DNA of 40,712 bases from an uncultured Oscillospiraceae bacterium (GTDB taxonomy: Bacteria; Bacillota; Clostridia; Oscillospirales; Acutalibacteraceae): positions 1 to 40,712 of the forward strand of contig USCI01000011.1 of NCBI GenBank assembly GCA_900553255.1, read 5' to 3'. Under the pieces are notes generated by a model. That model did not search any database. It was not told where the DNA came from and saw nothing but the letters and a program-made list of their open reading frames with translations. Shown piece by piece: positions 31,781-38,370 of the stretch (positions are counted from its first letter, which is position 1; each line of letters begins with the position of its first letter). Both the position numbers and the translations under genes were made by a program.

Positions 31781-32598
31781 GACGCATCCTCCGCCGATAT
31801 CCGCCTGAGTACGTCGGACAGGGTGTCTCCGTCTTCAATTTCGGTCGGCATGTTCTCCTCCGGCGTTGGATAGGCATATGCCACCGTTTCCTCCGGTTCA
31901 GGATGCGGTTCTTCCTCGTATCGGCCGATCACCCAGTTGAGAATCGCCCGATAGTCGGATTTGTACTTTTTTCCGGTTGCCCCCTTGTAGTTGTCCAGAA
32001 TTTCAATGCAGCGTTTCGCCCCCGGCTCGCCCACCTTCTGCGCAAGCGCCTGGTATTCCGCTTCGGTCATATGCACAAACTCCGCATACGCTGTTTTGTC
32101 GTTTTCCTGTGCACGTGGTTCCCCCTGGGGGGTTAGGGGGGTATTCTCCTTCTTTTCTACTTCTCTTCTTTTCTCTTCTTTTCTTTTAGGCGGTAGCCCT
32201 ACCGTAGTCCTACGGTAGTCCTCCTGTAGTCCTACCGTAGTTATGACGGGATCGCCCGATGACGCGTCCTGCGGCTTTGGAAAAACACTAGGCGTCGGCT
32301 TGTTGATGGTCTGATGTTTGGTAAAATTGGGGAGATAGTAATAGGTCTGTCCGTTCACCTCGTACAAAGCTATCATACCGAATCCGCCCAACCGGGAGAG
32401 CCATTTTTCTAAATCGGAAACTCGCAGGTCGTCGTATGGAAAAATCGAGGACCTCAACAGCTTCGGATTTGCTCTGCCGTATCCTTCATCATCCGCATTG
32501 GAAATCAGTCCCATAAACAGCAGCCGTTCGTCGCGCGTGCATTCGCCCAGCTTTTCGTCCGTCCAGAAAGACGGGTCGATCATTCGTTTTCTCGGCAT
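31777..32598 (-). CDS. Phage replication initiator / replisome organizer
   Basis: 273 residues. The N-terminal winged-helix-like part MIDPSFWTDEKLGECTRDERLLFMGLISNADDEGYGRANPKLLRSSIF is typical of initiators in Clostridia phages; the centre (residues about 120-150) is low-complexity and basic (PKRKEEKRREVEKKE) and is encoded by the iterons and a purine tract; the C-terminal part AEYQALAQKVGEPGAKRCIEILDNYKGATGKKYKSDYRAILNWV is DnaD-like and should load DnaB. ATG at 32598 follows GGGGGGAGGCAAC. Confidence 0.85.
   Translation of the reverse strand: MPRKRMIDPSFWTDEKLGECTRDERLLFMGLISNADDEGYGRANPKLLRSSIFPYDDLRVSDLEKWLSRLGGFGMIALYEVNGQTYYYLPNFTKHQTINKPTPSVFPKPQDASSGDPVITTVGLQEDYRRTTVGLPPKRKEEKRREVEKKENTPLTPQGEPRAQENDKTAYAEFVHMTEAEYQALAQKVGEPGAKRCIEILDNYKGATGKKYKSDYRAILNWVIGRYEEEPHPEPEETVAYAYPTPEENMPTEIEDGDTLSDVLRRISAEDAS
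32141..32240. other. Putative phage replication origin: iterons plus purine-pyrimidine tract inside the initiator gene
   Basis: Four contiguous 11-bp units, consensus TCCTACCGTAG, at 32197-32207, 32208-32218, 32219-32229 and 32230-32240; units 1 and 2 also form a perfect 9-bp inverted repeat, and CGGTAG at 32191-32196 adds a half site. Next to them, 32141-32190 is a nearly pure pyrimidine stretch (TTCTCTTCTT units). Iterons with an easily melted tract in the initiator gene is the lambda O/ori layout. Confidence 0.65.
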
Positions 32599-32909
32599 GT
32601 TGCCTCCCCCCTATGTTTGCGATAGGTCAATGCCTCCTCGTTCCAGTCCGTGTATTTGCGGCGCAGATATTCCCGCAGCTCCTGGTGTATATACGGCCGT
32701 TCCGGACTGTTGTCGTACCGGTCGTGACAGGCCGCGCACAGCGTCACGATGTTCTGCGGGATGCCAAGCCCTCCGTGCGACCGGGCGATGTAGTGCGCGT
32801 TCGGCGCGGCGAACGGGGAGCCGCACAGCACGCAGGCGCGCCCGTCCCGCTCCCATACCTCGCGCTTGACACCGGGGGATATGTCCAACGCCTTTGTGCG
32901 CTTATGCAT
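32580..32909 (-). CDS. HNH endonuclease
   Basis: 109 residues: VKREVWERDGRACVLCGSPF with the first zinc pair (C26, C29), NAHYIARSHGGLGIPQNIVTLCAACHDRYDN with His39 as catalytic-type residue and C58/C61 as second pair. In the recombination/replication block between the NinB-like gene and the initiator, so it may process recombination intermediates or act as a selfish nuclease. It overlaps the initiator by 19 nt and the upstream gene by 8 nt. Confidence 0.9.
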   Translation of the reverse strand: MHKRTKALDISPGVKREVWERDGRACVLCGSPFAAPNAHYIARSHGGLGIPQNIVTLCAACHDRYDNSPERPYIHQELREYLRRKYTDWNEEALTYRKHRGEATCRENE

Positions 32910-33420
32910 CCCATTCCCCCTTCATCCGCGCCAGCTCCTCCGGCGTCGCCGTCTCTATGCCGAGGTCCCTCGCCTCGGCCGTGATCCCGTCGATCAGCCG
33001 GGACATCTGCGCGGTATCGTACTGGGACGACCCAAAATACGCCTGAATCTGCCGGCCGGTCTTTCCGTTGACCGTAACCTCGCCCAGATCGCGGCACAGC
33101 CGGTATTCCCGCATCAGCATGTCCACCGCCGCCGGCTTGACGATCAGGTGGGTGAACACCCCGTACCGCTCCAGCATGTCCAGGTAGATGTCCTCCTTTG
33201 CCCGGCCGACCGCCGCGGCGATTTTCTCCATCAGCACCCAGGCATAGGCGTTCGCATCCAGCGACCGCCGTTTGCGCTTCTCCCGTATATCCGCGGTATA
33301 TACCGCCTCTTTCATGCCAGCGGAAAACGCCCGTGCGGCTTGTGCTGCGGTTACCCGCAGACACAGCCAGCACCCGGCATCGTCCTGCATCCACCGGGCG
33401 CGGTCAAATTCAAGCTCCAT
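32902..33420 (-). CDS. NinB/Orf-like recombination protein (tentative)
   Basis: 172 residues: MELEFDRARWMQDDAGCWLCLRV, REKRKRRSLDANAYAWVLMEKIA, then SSQYDTAQMSRLIDGITAEARDLGIETATPEELARM. The RRSLDANAY...W pattern and the C-terminal block are shared by phage proteins labelled NinB-like or HNHc_6-like next to single-strand annealing proteins. The likely role is as recombination mediator with the DUF1071 protein. ATG at 33420 follows GGAGGCGCAGCGAA and overlaps the upstream gene by 11 nt. Confidence 0.6.
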   Translation of the reverse strand: MELEFDRARWMQDDAGCWLCLRVTAAQAARAFSAGMKEAVYTADIREKRKRRSLDANAYAWVLMEKIAAAVGRAKEDIYLDMLERYGVFTHLIVKPAAVDMLMREYRLCRDLGEVTVNGKTGRQIQAYFGSSQYDTAQMSRLIDGITAEARDLGIETATPEELARMKGEWDA

Positions 33421-34000
33421 TTCGCTGCGCCTCCGCCGCCCGCAATTCCGCCTCGGCCTCCGGGCAGCAGTCCTTGCAAACCGGCTTTCCGTAGCGCGCC
33501 GTGGAAAATGCGGCAATCTGTTTCGCCGCCCATGGTTCGCCCGCGCGGTTTTGGCTGTCCGAGATTCTTTTGCCGCAGCGGGAGCAGACATATTCGTCTT
33601 TGCCGCCGTCCGCCCCCTCCGGCAGATCCTCGCCGGCGTATATGTACAGACCAAGGCCGTGCCGCGCCACCGCCTTGGTCAGGCTGCGCTGAATCGCTTT
33701 GTTGACGTCTGTGCTGGTCACTTTGTCCGCCGGTATCGCCGCGTTGCGGTAGTCCATCACCGGCAGGTACTCGATGTGCTCCACCCCCTCAACCGTGACC
33801 CCGGTTTTCACCCAGCAGGTGCGCCCGTCCGTGTGATAGAAGCAGCCGCTGTCGTCCTCGTATATGGTGTATATCGCTTCCGGATGCCGCTTTTTCAGCT
33901 CGCCCCATGCCCATGCCCACGACAGGTACGACAGCCCGTTTTTCTTCTCAATCCTCCCGGATACGTCCACCTGATTCAGTTCGATAAAATAGTTTTCCAT
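33410..34000 (-). CDS. DUF1071 single-strand annealing protein (Sak3-like)
   Basis: 196 residues. MENYFIELNQVDVSGRIEKKNGLSYLSWAWAWGELKKRHPEAIYTI and the core VTSTDVNKAIQRSLTKAVARHGLGLYIYAGEDLPE are diagnostic of DUF1071, a Rad52-like annealing family of phages. A C-terminal zinc-finger-like stretch CSRCGK...CKDCC follows. Promotes annealing recombination during phage replication. ATG at 34000 follows GGAGGACGCGTG. Confidence 0.88.
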   Translation of the reverse strand: MENYFIELNQVDVSGRIEKKNGLSYLSWAWAWGELKKRHPEAIYTIYEDDSGCFYHTDGRTCWVKTGVTVEGVEHIEYLPVMDYRNAAIPADKVTSTDVNKAIQRSLTKAVARHGLGLYIYAGEDLPEGADGGKDEYVCSRCGKRISDSQNRAGEPWAAKQIAAFSTARYGKPVCKDCCPEAEAELRAAEAQRNGA

Positions 34001-34176
34001 CACGCGTCCTCCATCTTCTCGGCGTGATTCTGCGCCATGTAGTATATGCCCTTCAGCTTGTGCTCTGCCTCCTGATCGCGGCCAAGCGAAAGAAGCCCCA
34101 GCACATCCCTGGCCATATCCGCGATGTTATAGCATACCTCCATGGATTCCTCACGCACTTCTCTCGTCGTCTTCAT
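34000..34176 (-). CDS. Small helical phage protein
   Basis: 58 residues: MKTTREVREESMEVCYNIADMARDVLGLLSLGRDQEAEHKLKGIYYMAQNHAEKMEDA. I do not recognise it; the helical, amphipathic pattern suggests a dimer or partner-binding protein. ATG at 34176 has GGAGG about 10 nt upstream; ATG at 34209 is an alternative. It overlaps the genes on both sides (1 and 26 nt), typical for the early operon. Confidence 0.55.
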   Translation of the reverse strand: MKTTREVREESMEVCYNIADMARDVLGLLSLGRDQEAEHKLKGIYYMAQNHAEKMEDA

Positions 34177-34294
34177 CCCCAAAAGCCTCCATTTCGCAGC
34201 CTTCGTCATCTTCACCCGCCTGCGGCCAGTCCCAGCCATCATCTGGCGGCTCCATACGCTTGTCCCATACCAGAAGGTCACAGGGTATTGACAT
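34151..34294 (-). CDS. Small acidic phage protein
   Basis: 47 residues: SIPCDLLVWDKRMEPPDDGW followed by a strongly acidic tail GEDDEGCEMEAFGDEDDERSA. ATG at 34294 has GGGAGG about 8 nt upstream. Acidic phage miniproteins often mimic DNA or inhibit host nucleases, but nothing specific is seen. It overlaps both neighbours. Confidence 0.55.
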   Translation of the reverse strand: MSIPCDLLVWDKRMEPPDDGWDWPQAGEDDEGCEMEAFGDEDDERSA

Positions 34295-34778
34295 TTTCAA
34301 CGCCTCCCTGTATATTGTGGGTAGAGTGTTTTTCCAAGCTCTGCGTCGTTTGTGCTGCAACACAAGCGGCGCTTTTCTTTTGCCTGCGTTCGGCCGTCTT
34401 GATCGTCAGCCGGACGTATTTTTTTACCCACTCGGTTTTATCCGATACGCCAAGGACGCCCAGCGCCCAAAAGAAGCGGCTTGCAAGCTCGTTTTCAAGC
34501 CTTGTCGTCAGTTTGTAGACATTCTCTCTGTCCTGCCCGACATTCGCCTTTTTCGGGCATTTGAGTCCATGTTCCGCCGCAATCAGACGCAGCGCTTCGT
34601 CCAGAGGAAAATCGCACCGTCTGCACAGCTCGTCAAGCTGGATATGTACAGGCAGGCACCAGCCAGACTCCATTTTCGACAGCAGCGGTACGTCCATCCC
34701 TGGGATTCCGGCTACCACCTGCGGTTGGGTCATCCCAGACGCTCTTCGCGCCCTGGCGTACTCCTCGCCAAAACTCAT
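34278..34778 (-). CDS. XRE-like HTH phage protein
   Basis: 166 residues. N-terminal HTH: SFGEEYARARRASGMTQPQVVAGIPGMDVPLLSKMESGWCLP; the remainder is helical and basic (VGQDRENVYKLTTRLENEL, TEWVKKYVRLTIKTAERRQKKSA). ATG at 34778 follows GGAGGAGAAACCG and overlaps the upstream stop as ATGA. As the second HTH gene of the early operon it may be an antirepressor or secondary regulator. Confidence 0.75.
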   Translation of the reverse strand: MSFGEEYARARRASGMTQPQVVAGIPGMDVPLLSKMESGWCLPVHIQLDELCRRCDFPLDEALRLIAAEHGLKCPKKANVGQDRENVYKLTTRLENELASRFFWALGVLGVSDKTEWVKKYVRLTIKTAERRQKKSAACVAAQTTQSLEKHSTHNIQGGVENVNTL

Positions 34779-34942
34779 CGGTTTCTCCTCCTTTCCTTCA
34801 GTTTCCGGATGTCCTCCGGCTGCAGCTGCTTTGGCCGCGGCTTCGGTTCCGGCTGCAACTGCTCGATCAGCAAACCTATGACACACGCGAGCAGTCCTAC
34901 GCTGCCGAACACCACCGACGGCCATGTTGTGATCCAGTCCAT
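34775..34942 (-). CDS. 55-residue single-span membrane protein
   Basis: ATG at 34942 has AGGAGG 7 nt upstream, and the TGA overlaps the next gene's ATG (ATGA), so it is almost certainly translated. Sequence: MDWITTWPSVVFGSVGLLAC then VIGLLIEQLQ forms one membrane segment; the tail PEPKPRPKQLQPEDIRKLKERRRNR is Pro-rich and basic, probably cytoplasmic. No family recognised. Confidence 0.75.
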   Translation of the reverse strand: MDWITTWPSVVFGSVGLLACVIGLLIEQLQPEPKPRPKQLQPEDIRKLKERRRNR

Positions 34943-34957
34943 TGTCTGCACCTCCTG

Positions 34958-35164
34958 TTATATTTCTGTCTCGCCATCACAAATCCATCGCATAAACCGC
35001 GTTTTTTCAAACCGCCATTCTTTTCCGACTTTTCTGGCAGGCAGCAATCCTTTTTGACACAATCTTTTCACGTTATCCTGTGATCTGCCCAGGATGCGGC
35101 AGGCGATAGGGATGTCAAAAACAAGTGGTATGTCGTTCCAGTCGGTAATGATCGGTTGACGCAT
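34958..35164 (-). CDS. HTH_17 (excisionase/MerR-like) DNA-binding protein
   Basis: 68 residues. DIPIACRILGRSQDNVKRLCQKGLLPARKVGKEWRFEKTRFMRWI is the winged-helix HTH_17 pattern (PF12728) of phage excisionase-like proteins, with the conserved ...RKVGKEWRF wing. It could act as recombination directionality factor for the integrase at 39296 or as an early regulator. ATG at 35164 has GGAGG 8 nt upstream. Confidence 0.8.
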   Translation of the reverse strand: MRQPIITDWNDIPLVFDIPIACRILGRSQDNVKRLCQKGLLPARKVGKEWRFEKTRFMRWICDGETEI

Positions 35165-35179
35165 GATTATCACCTCCCC

Positions 35180-35201
35180 GCCCGCTCGAGCGGGCTTTTT
35201 T
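35180..35201 (+). terminator. Plus-strand terminator, orphan copy
   Basis: GCCCGCTCGAGCGGGC (35180-35195) followed by TTTTTT. No rightward gene ends here, but the same structure with the same flanks occurs at 37138-37162 behind the HIRAN gene. Confidence 0.75.
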
Positions 35202-35286
35202 ATGCGCCTTTCTGCTGGTCGTCTGGTATCTGCGTACTTTCTTGCTCTATTTGTTCCTTTGTGATAGGCTGAAATAAAAAAGAAAG
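35200..35286 (-). pseudogene. C-terminal remnant of a leftward early gene
   Basis: The frame ends ...PITKEQIEQESTQIPDDQQKGA and a stop, resembling the ending ...LHIPDEKQMGA of the gene at 37162-37389. The 5' part is covered by the rightward gene at 35297 and no start with a ribosome binding site is found, so it is likely a truncated end left by insertion of that cassette. Confidence 0.35.
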
Positions 35287-35296
35287 GTTGAATAAA

Positions 35297-35653
35297 ATGA
35301 AAATCGACTGGTCCGTCATTCTTGCTGCTGCCGCCCTAATTATTTCTGTTCTTTCCCCACTCCTTACAGCACTTTTGTCTGGTGTATTCAAATTAAAAGA
35401 AAAGCGTATGGAATACAGTTTTGAACAAGCAAAAGCTATACGAAACTATCTTCAGCGAGCTGGAGAGCATACTTTTGGTTGTATAGGGAAAAGCGAGGAA
35501 TACCTTTCGGCAAAAGGAGAGATTTTTTTATTTGTCCCCACAGAATACTGGAAAGATATTGAGGAATTTGACGCTGCAATCGGGGATGATAAAAGGTCAT
35601 CAGAGCTCCTTTTCAAGATATCCAAAGAGCTGTCTTCCACATTCCGAAAGTAA
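35297..35653 (+). CDS. Small membrane-anchored moron protein
   Basis: 118 residues. IDWSVILAAAALIISVLSPLLTALL is a membrane segment at the N-terminus, followed by basic FKLKEKRMEYSFEQAKAIRNYLQRAG and a soluble domain (FVPTEYWKDIEEFDAAIG..). Transcribed rightward, against the early operon, in AT-rich DNA: a separately acquired moron. ATG at 35297 follows AAAGGTTGAATAAA. Similar one-span proteins in prophages can mediate superinfection exclusion, but no homology is seen. Confidence 0.7.
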   Translation: MKIDWSVILAAAALIISVLSPLLTALLSGVFKLKEKRMEYSFEQAKAIRNYLQRAGEHTFGCIGKSEEYLSAKGEIFLFVPTEYWKDIEEFDAAIGDDKRSSELLFKISKELSSTFRK

Positions 35654-35654
35654 A

Positions 35655-35867
35655 CTACCTTGTCCCGAAAACGCTTTCAAATTCTGGGCCGAGAACGATA
35701 CACGTTTTTTTGCATTTCTTGCTCAAATCGCTTTCTAATGCGTGGACATCTTCTTTGGCCATGTATCTTTTTACCTTAAAAATGAGCAGCTGCGATGTAT
35801 CGGGGACATCTGACAGCTCACCGAACGGCTCTAAGTGTCCATCATCCAGTTCTACAAAGATTCGCAT
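35655..35867 (-). CDS. Small early phage protein, unknown function
   Basis: 70 residues: RIFVELDDGHLEPFGELSDVPDTSQLLIFKVKRYMAKEDVHALESDLSKKCKKTCIVLGPEFESVFG. Reads like a small alpha/beta domain. ATG at 35867 has AAGGAG about 10 nt upstream, the same site that ends the remnant frame at 35872. It converges with the moron gene, whose stop lies 2 nt away. Confidence 0.65.
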   Translation of the reverse strand: MRIFVELDDGHLEPFGELSDVPDTSQLLIFKVKRYMAKEDVHALESDLSKKCKKTCIVLGPEFESVFGTR

Positions 35868-35871
35868 CCTT

Positions 35872-35990
35872 TCACGCTCCTTTCTGCTGGTCGTCGTTCT
35901 GATCGGTGTCAATGTCTCTTGCAATAAGAATCCCTTGCATGATTCCGGCGATATAGGTTTTATCTACATTTATTTTGTGAATAACTCTTG
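35872..35990 (-). pseudogene. Fragment of a leftward early gene
   Basis: A frame without a proper start reads KTYIAGIMQGILIARDIDT and ends DQNDDQQKGA, the same tail as the remnant at 35200-35286. It could begin at ATG 35940 (22 codons) but lacks a ribosome binding site. Probably the 3' end of a gene cut by the HIRAN cassette. Confidence 0.35.
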
Positions 35991-36072
35991 CTTTTTCATC
36001 CTCGATTTGTCAATTTTGTGAATATTTTTGGAACCATATTTATGGTAAAATCGGCACGAGGGGGATTACGAT

Positions 36073-37119
36073 ATGGAAATACTATTTGAGACGCCCACAA
36101 AAATCGTTGGTGTTACACACGGAAACCGCCAAAGCTTGCTTGCCCAGTTGGACGAATACGATGAAATTGAACTGGTGAGAGAAGAACATAATCCCCATGA
36201 TGAAAATGCCATTGCCGTTTTGAACGCTGAGGGGAAAAAACTCGGCTATCTCCGTGCAGAGCTTGCGGAAGAAGTGAGTTTATATTTGGAGCGTAACCCC
36301 GGCTCTGTTCTGCTGGGCAGCATTCTGGAGATTACCGGTGGTACAGACGGGAAAAACTATGGGTGTAATATAGAGGTATCCGTAGTGCGCATCCCGAAAG
36401 AACCGGCAAAGCAACAGGCCGTCGCCAACTCTATCCCTCCATCACAATTAAAAAGAAAAATCGGAGAATATACAGCAGCACTGTACTTATGTTTTGCCGC
36501 TATGTTTGCCTTCGCCTATTTCGGCGTACGCTTTTGGGCCGGCTGGCTGATCGGCTGTGTCGTGATGGTTCTATTTCTGGTTCCGGTTGTCAAAACCAGA
36601 ATGGCCTTGTGCAGACAATTGATGTCGTTAAAAGGCCGGGTCTCTGCAACTTGGGTTCACGTGGCCGTATCGCTTCTGCTTGCCGGGACGGCCATCCTGT
36701 TTATCCTCATCTCGATGCTGTTGGATTCAGGGGACAGGCAAACGAACAAACTGGATATTGCTCCGGCAGCCTATGGAAACATATATGCCTGTGACAATAC
36801 GGATTTGGACGGAGGCAATTCTGTCTTTAATGTTACCGCCTGTAGCATCGGTGAAGATTGTATTTATATAGACATCGGAGCTCCAACCGAGCAGCAAATG
36901 CGTCATGCCTTCGATAATTTCCTGTTTGTACGTCTCGCCGACAAGGAGCAAAACGAAATTTCCGTTGACCGTTTGAGCTTTTCCTCGATTTCGGCAACTG
37001 GCGGAGAATGCACCATAATGGTTTTCCTCCAAGACAAACAAGACCTTCCCGCCGTTCACTATGTTCAGATCGGACCATACAAATGCAGAGATGGCTATGC
37101 GACATTTACGATTAGCTGA
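36073..37119 (+). CDS. HIRAN-domain membrane protein (moron)
   Basis: 348 residues. Residues 8-105 form a HIRAN domain: TKIVGVTHGNRQSLLAQL, then ELVREEHNPHDENAIAVLN and KKLGYLRAELAEEV; in SWI/SNF-type proteins HIRAN recognises 3' ssDNA ends or stalled forks. Hydrophobic segments follow at about 133-150, 155-173 and 195-217, then a soluble domain of about 130 residues that would be extracytoplasmic if HIRAN is cytoplasmic. ATG at 36073 has GAGGGGG 9 nt upstream. Rightward in a leftward operon, with its own terminator: an accessory gene, possibly sensing DNA damage or invading DNA at the membrane. Confidence 0.8.
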   Translation: MEILFETPTKIVGVTHGNRQSLLAQLDEYDEIELVREEHNPHDENAIAVLNAEGKKLGYLRAELAEEVSLYLERNPGSVLLGSILEITGGTDGKNYGCNIEVSVVRIPKEPAKQQAVANSIPPSQLKRKIGEYTAALYLCFAAMFAFAYFGVRFWAGWLIGCVVMVLFLVPVVKTRMALCRQLMSLKGRVSATWVHVAVSLLLAGTAILFILISMLLDSGDRQTNKLDIAPAAYGNIYACDNTDLDGGNSVFNVTACSIGEDCIYIDIGAPTEQQMRHAFDNFLFVRLADKEQNEISVDRLSFSSISATGGECTIMVFLQDKQDLPAVHYVQIGPYKCRDGYATFTIS

Positions 37120-37137
37120 TCTTACTTTGGCCCTCCC

Positions 37138-37162
37138 GCCCGCTCAACCGAGCGGGCTTTTT
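37138..37162 (+). terminator. Terminator of the HIRAN gene
   Basis: GCCCGCTC-AACC-GAGCGGGC followed by TTTTT. Converges with the stop of the leftward gene at 37162. Confidence 0.88.
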
Positions 37163-37389
37163 CATGCTCCCATTTGCTTTTCATCGGGTATATGCAAGAT
37201 TTCGCGGATGGCAGCCTTAAGCCGCTGGCTATCGAGTTGGCCTGTCAGTAGCTTGTACATGGTAGAACTATCCGCATACATACCCGTTCTCGCTTTGCAT
37301 TCTGCGATCAGCCACTCCTGCGTCTGGCCAAGTTCCAGCAGTCGAGTTTTGACTGCAATACCGAAACCGGTGGGTGTTCTTTTGAGCAT
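37162..37389 (-). CDS. First early gene: HTH-like regulator (Cro position)
   Basis: 75 residues: KRTPTGFGIAVKTRLLELGQTQEWLIAECKARTGMYADSSTMYKLLTGQLDSQRLKAAIREILHIPDEKQMGA, an XRE-like HTH with an expanded loop. It is the first gene of the leftward early transcript, divergent from the CI-like repressor, as expected of Cro. ATG at 37389 has GGGAGG 8 nt upstream. Expressed from the promoter at 37492-37520 with operators between. Confidence 0.75.
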   Translation of the reverse strand: MLKRTPTGFGIAVKTRLLELGQTQEWLIAECKARTGMYADSSTMYKLLTGQLDSQRLKAAIREILHIPDEKQMGA

Positions 37390-37413
37390 ATGCCTCACCT
37401 CCCTAAAAAACGC

Positions 37414-37442
37414 TTGACAATTACGTGTTTATGTAATAGTAT
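37414..37442 (+). promoter_or_regulatory. Rightward promoter toward the repressor gene, with operator O1
   Basis: TTGACA (37414-37419), 17-bp spacer, TAGTAT (37437-37442). Operator O1, ACGTGTTTATGT (37423-37434), fills the spacer. Transcription would begin near 37449, leaving a leader of about 130 nt before the repressor ATG. Confidence 0.7.
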
Positions 37443-37552
37443 GAAGTTGCAGACCAGTAAAATATCGTAAACACGTTTTCGCCACATCCATATGATACTA
37501 CGTGAAAACGTTAATGTCAACGTATAAACGTTAACTTTGCACGTTTCTACGT
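37423..37552. promoter_or_regulatory. Immunity region: five operators of the form ACGT-N4-ACGT
   Basis: Sites at 37423-37434, 37465-37476 (TCGTAAACACGT), 37500-37511 (ACGTGAAAACGT), 37520-37531 (ACGTATAAACGT) and 37541-37552 (ACGTTTCTACGT). Each is 12 bp with the two ACGT half sites 8 bp apart; three are perfect and two have one mismatch. The last three are spaced 20 and 21 bp, two helical turns, which permits cooperative binding by the repressor at 37578. Confidence 0.8.
37492..37520 (-). promoter_or_regulatory. Leftward early promoter with operator O3
   Basis: On the minus strand TTGACA (37520-37515), 17-bp spacer, TATCAT (37497-37492). O3 fills the spacer and O4 touches the -35. It faces the rightward promoter at 37414-37442, so the two transcripts overlap. 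Confidence 0.7.
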
Positions 37553-37577
37553 TGCGCACAAAAGCGAGGGCTATTAT

Positions 37578-38210
37578 ATGGGAACTTTATATGAAAACAT
37601 CGATGAGTTATGCTCTGGCAAGAGAATATCTATAAACAAAATGTGTACCGACTTAGGTATGCGCAATAGTGTTATATCCGATTTAAAGATGGGAAGAAAA
37701 AAAGGACTCAACGCAGAAACGTTAAATAAAATCGCTTCTTACTTCGGCGTGTCTGTTGACTACCTTCTTGGCAATGAATCCGTTTCCGACGGCCCGCCCG
37801 CTCCGTCCAGGCCGGGCAGTAAGTGGATCCCTGTGCTTGGCAAGGTAGCCGCCGGCACGCCCATTGAAGCGGTCGAAGATATACTCGATTACGAGGAAAT
37901 CGACGCAAAGACGGCAGCTTCCGGCGAACATTTTGCCTTGCAGATTAAAGGACAAAGCATGGAGCCACGCATAAAAGACGGAGATGTCGTAATAGTTCGC
38001 AAGCAGGATGGCTGTGATTCCGGCGATGTGGCGGTTGTGCTGGTAAATGGTGACGAGGCCACCGTAAAGCGCATAAAAAAAGAGCCCGCAGGTATCATGC
38101 TGATTCCCAGCAATCCATCCTACGAGCCTAAATTTTATTCAAACGATGAGATTTTATCCTTGCCGGTTCGGATCATCGGAAAGGTAATTGAGTTGAGAGC
38201 AAAGTTTTAA
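37578..38210 (+). CDS. LexA/CI-type repressor (HTH plus S24 autopeptidase)
   Basis: 210 residues. HTH at about 15-60 (INKMCTDLGMRNSVISDLKMGRKKGLNAETLNKIASYFGV, then VDYLLG). Peptidase S24 domain from about 85: self-cleavage site VAAGTPIEA (A92-G93), catalytic Ser127 in GQSMEPRIKDGD and Lys164 in EATVKRIK. RecA-stimulated cleavage would induce the prophage. ATG at 37578 follows GCGAGGG. Expected to bind the five operators upstream. Confidence 0.93.
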   Translation: MGTLYENIDELCSGKRISINKMCTDLGMRNSVISDLKMGRKKGLNAETLNKIASYFGVSVDYLLGNESVSDGPPAPSRPGSKWIPVLGKVAAGTPIEAVEDILDYEEIDAKTAASGEHFALQIKGQSMEPRIKDGDVVIVRKQDGCDSGDVAVVLVNGDEATVKRIKKEPAGIMLIPSNPSYEPKFYSNDEILSLPVRIIGKVIELRAKF

Positions 38211-38270
38211 AATAAAAAGCCACCCAGAGCTGTGGAGCAGAGTAGGAAATATTTTATTTTATCTCCACAA

Positions 38271-38288
38271 TATACAATATGTTGTATA
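38271..38288. repeat. Inverted repeat upstream of the RNA-NYN cassette
   Basis: TATACAA-TATG-TTGTATA, a perfect 7-bp inverted repeat in AT-rich DNA, 48 nt upstream of the -35 of the cassette promoter. Possibly a regulator site. Confidence 0.4.
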
Positions 38289-38335
38289 AGTTCGTGGTTT
38301 TTATCCGAAATTATACTATTGGAATAAATTTGTCA

Positions 38336-38364
38336 TTGACTTTTTACTGCTTTGGGCATATACT
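38336..38364 (+). promoter_or_regulatory. Promoter of the structured leader RNA / NYN cassette
   Basis: TTGACT (38336-38341), 17-bp spacer, TATACT (38359-38364). The predicted start is about 38371, exactly at the base of the first RNA hairpin, which argues that the RNA begins with that hairpin. Confidence 0.8.
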
Positions 38365-38370
38365 AGTAAC

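Noticed and set aside
32161..32190. TTCTCTTCTT units as a CRISPR or microsatellite array.
   Set aside because: No spacers and too short; it encodes the basic linker of the initiator and belongs to the proposed origin.
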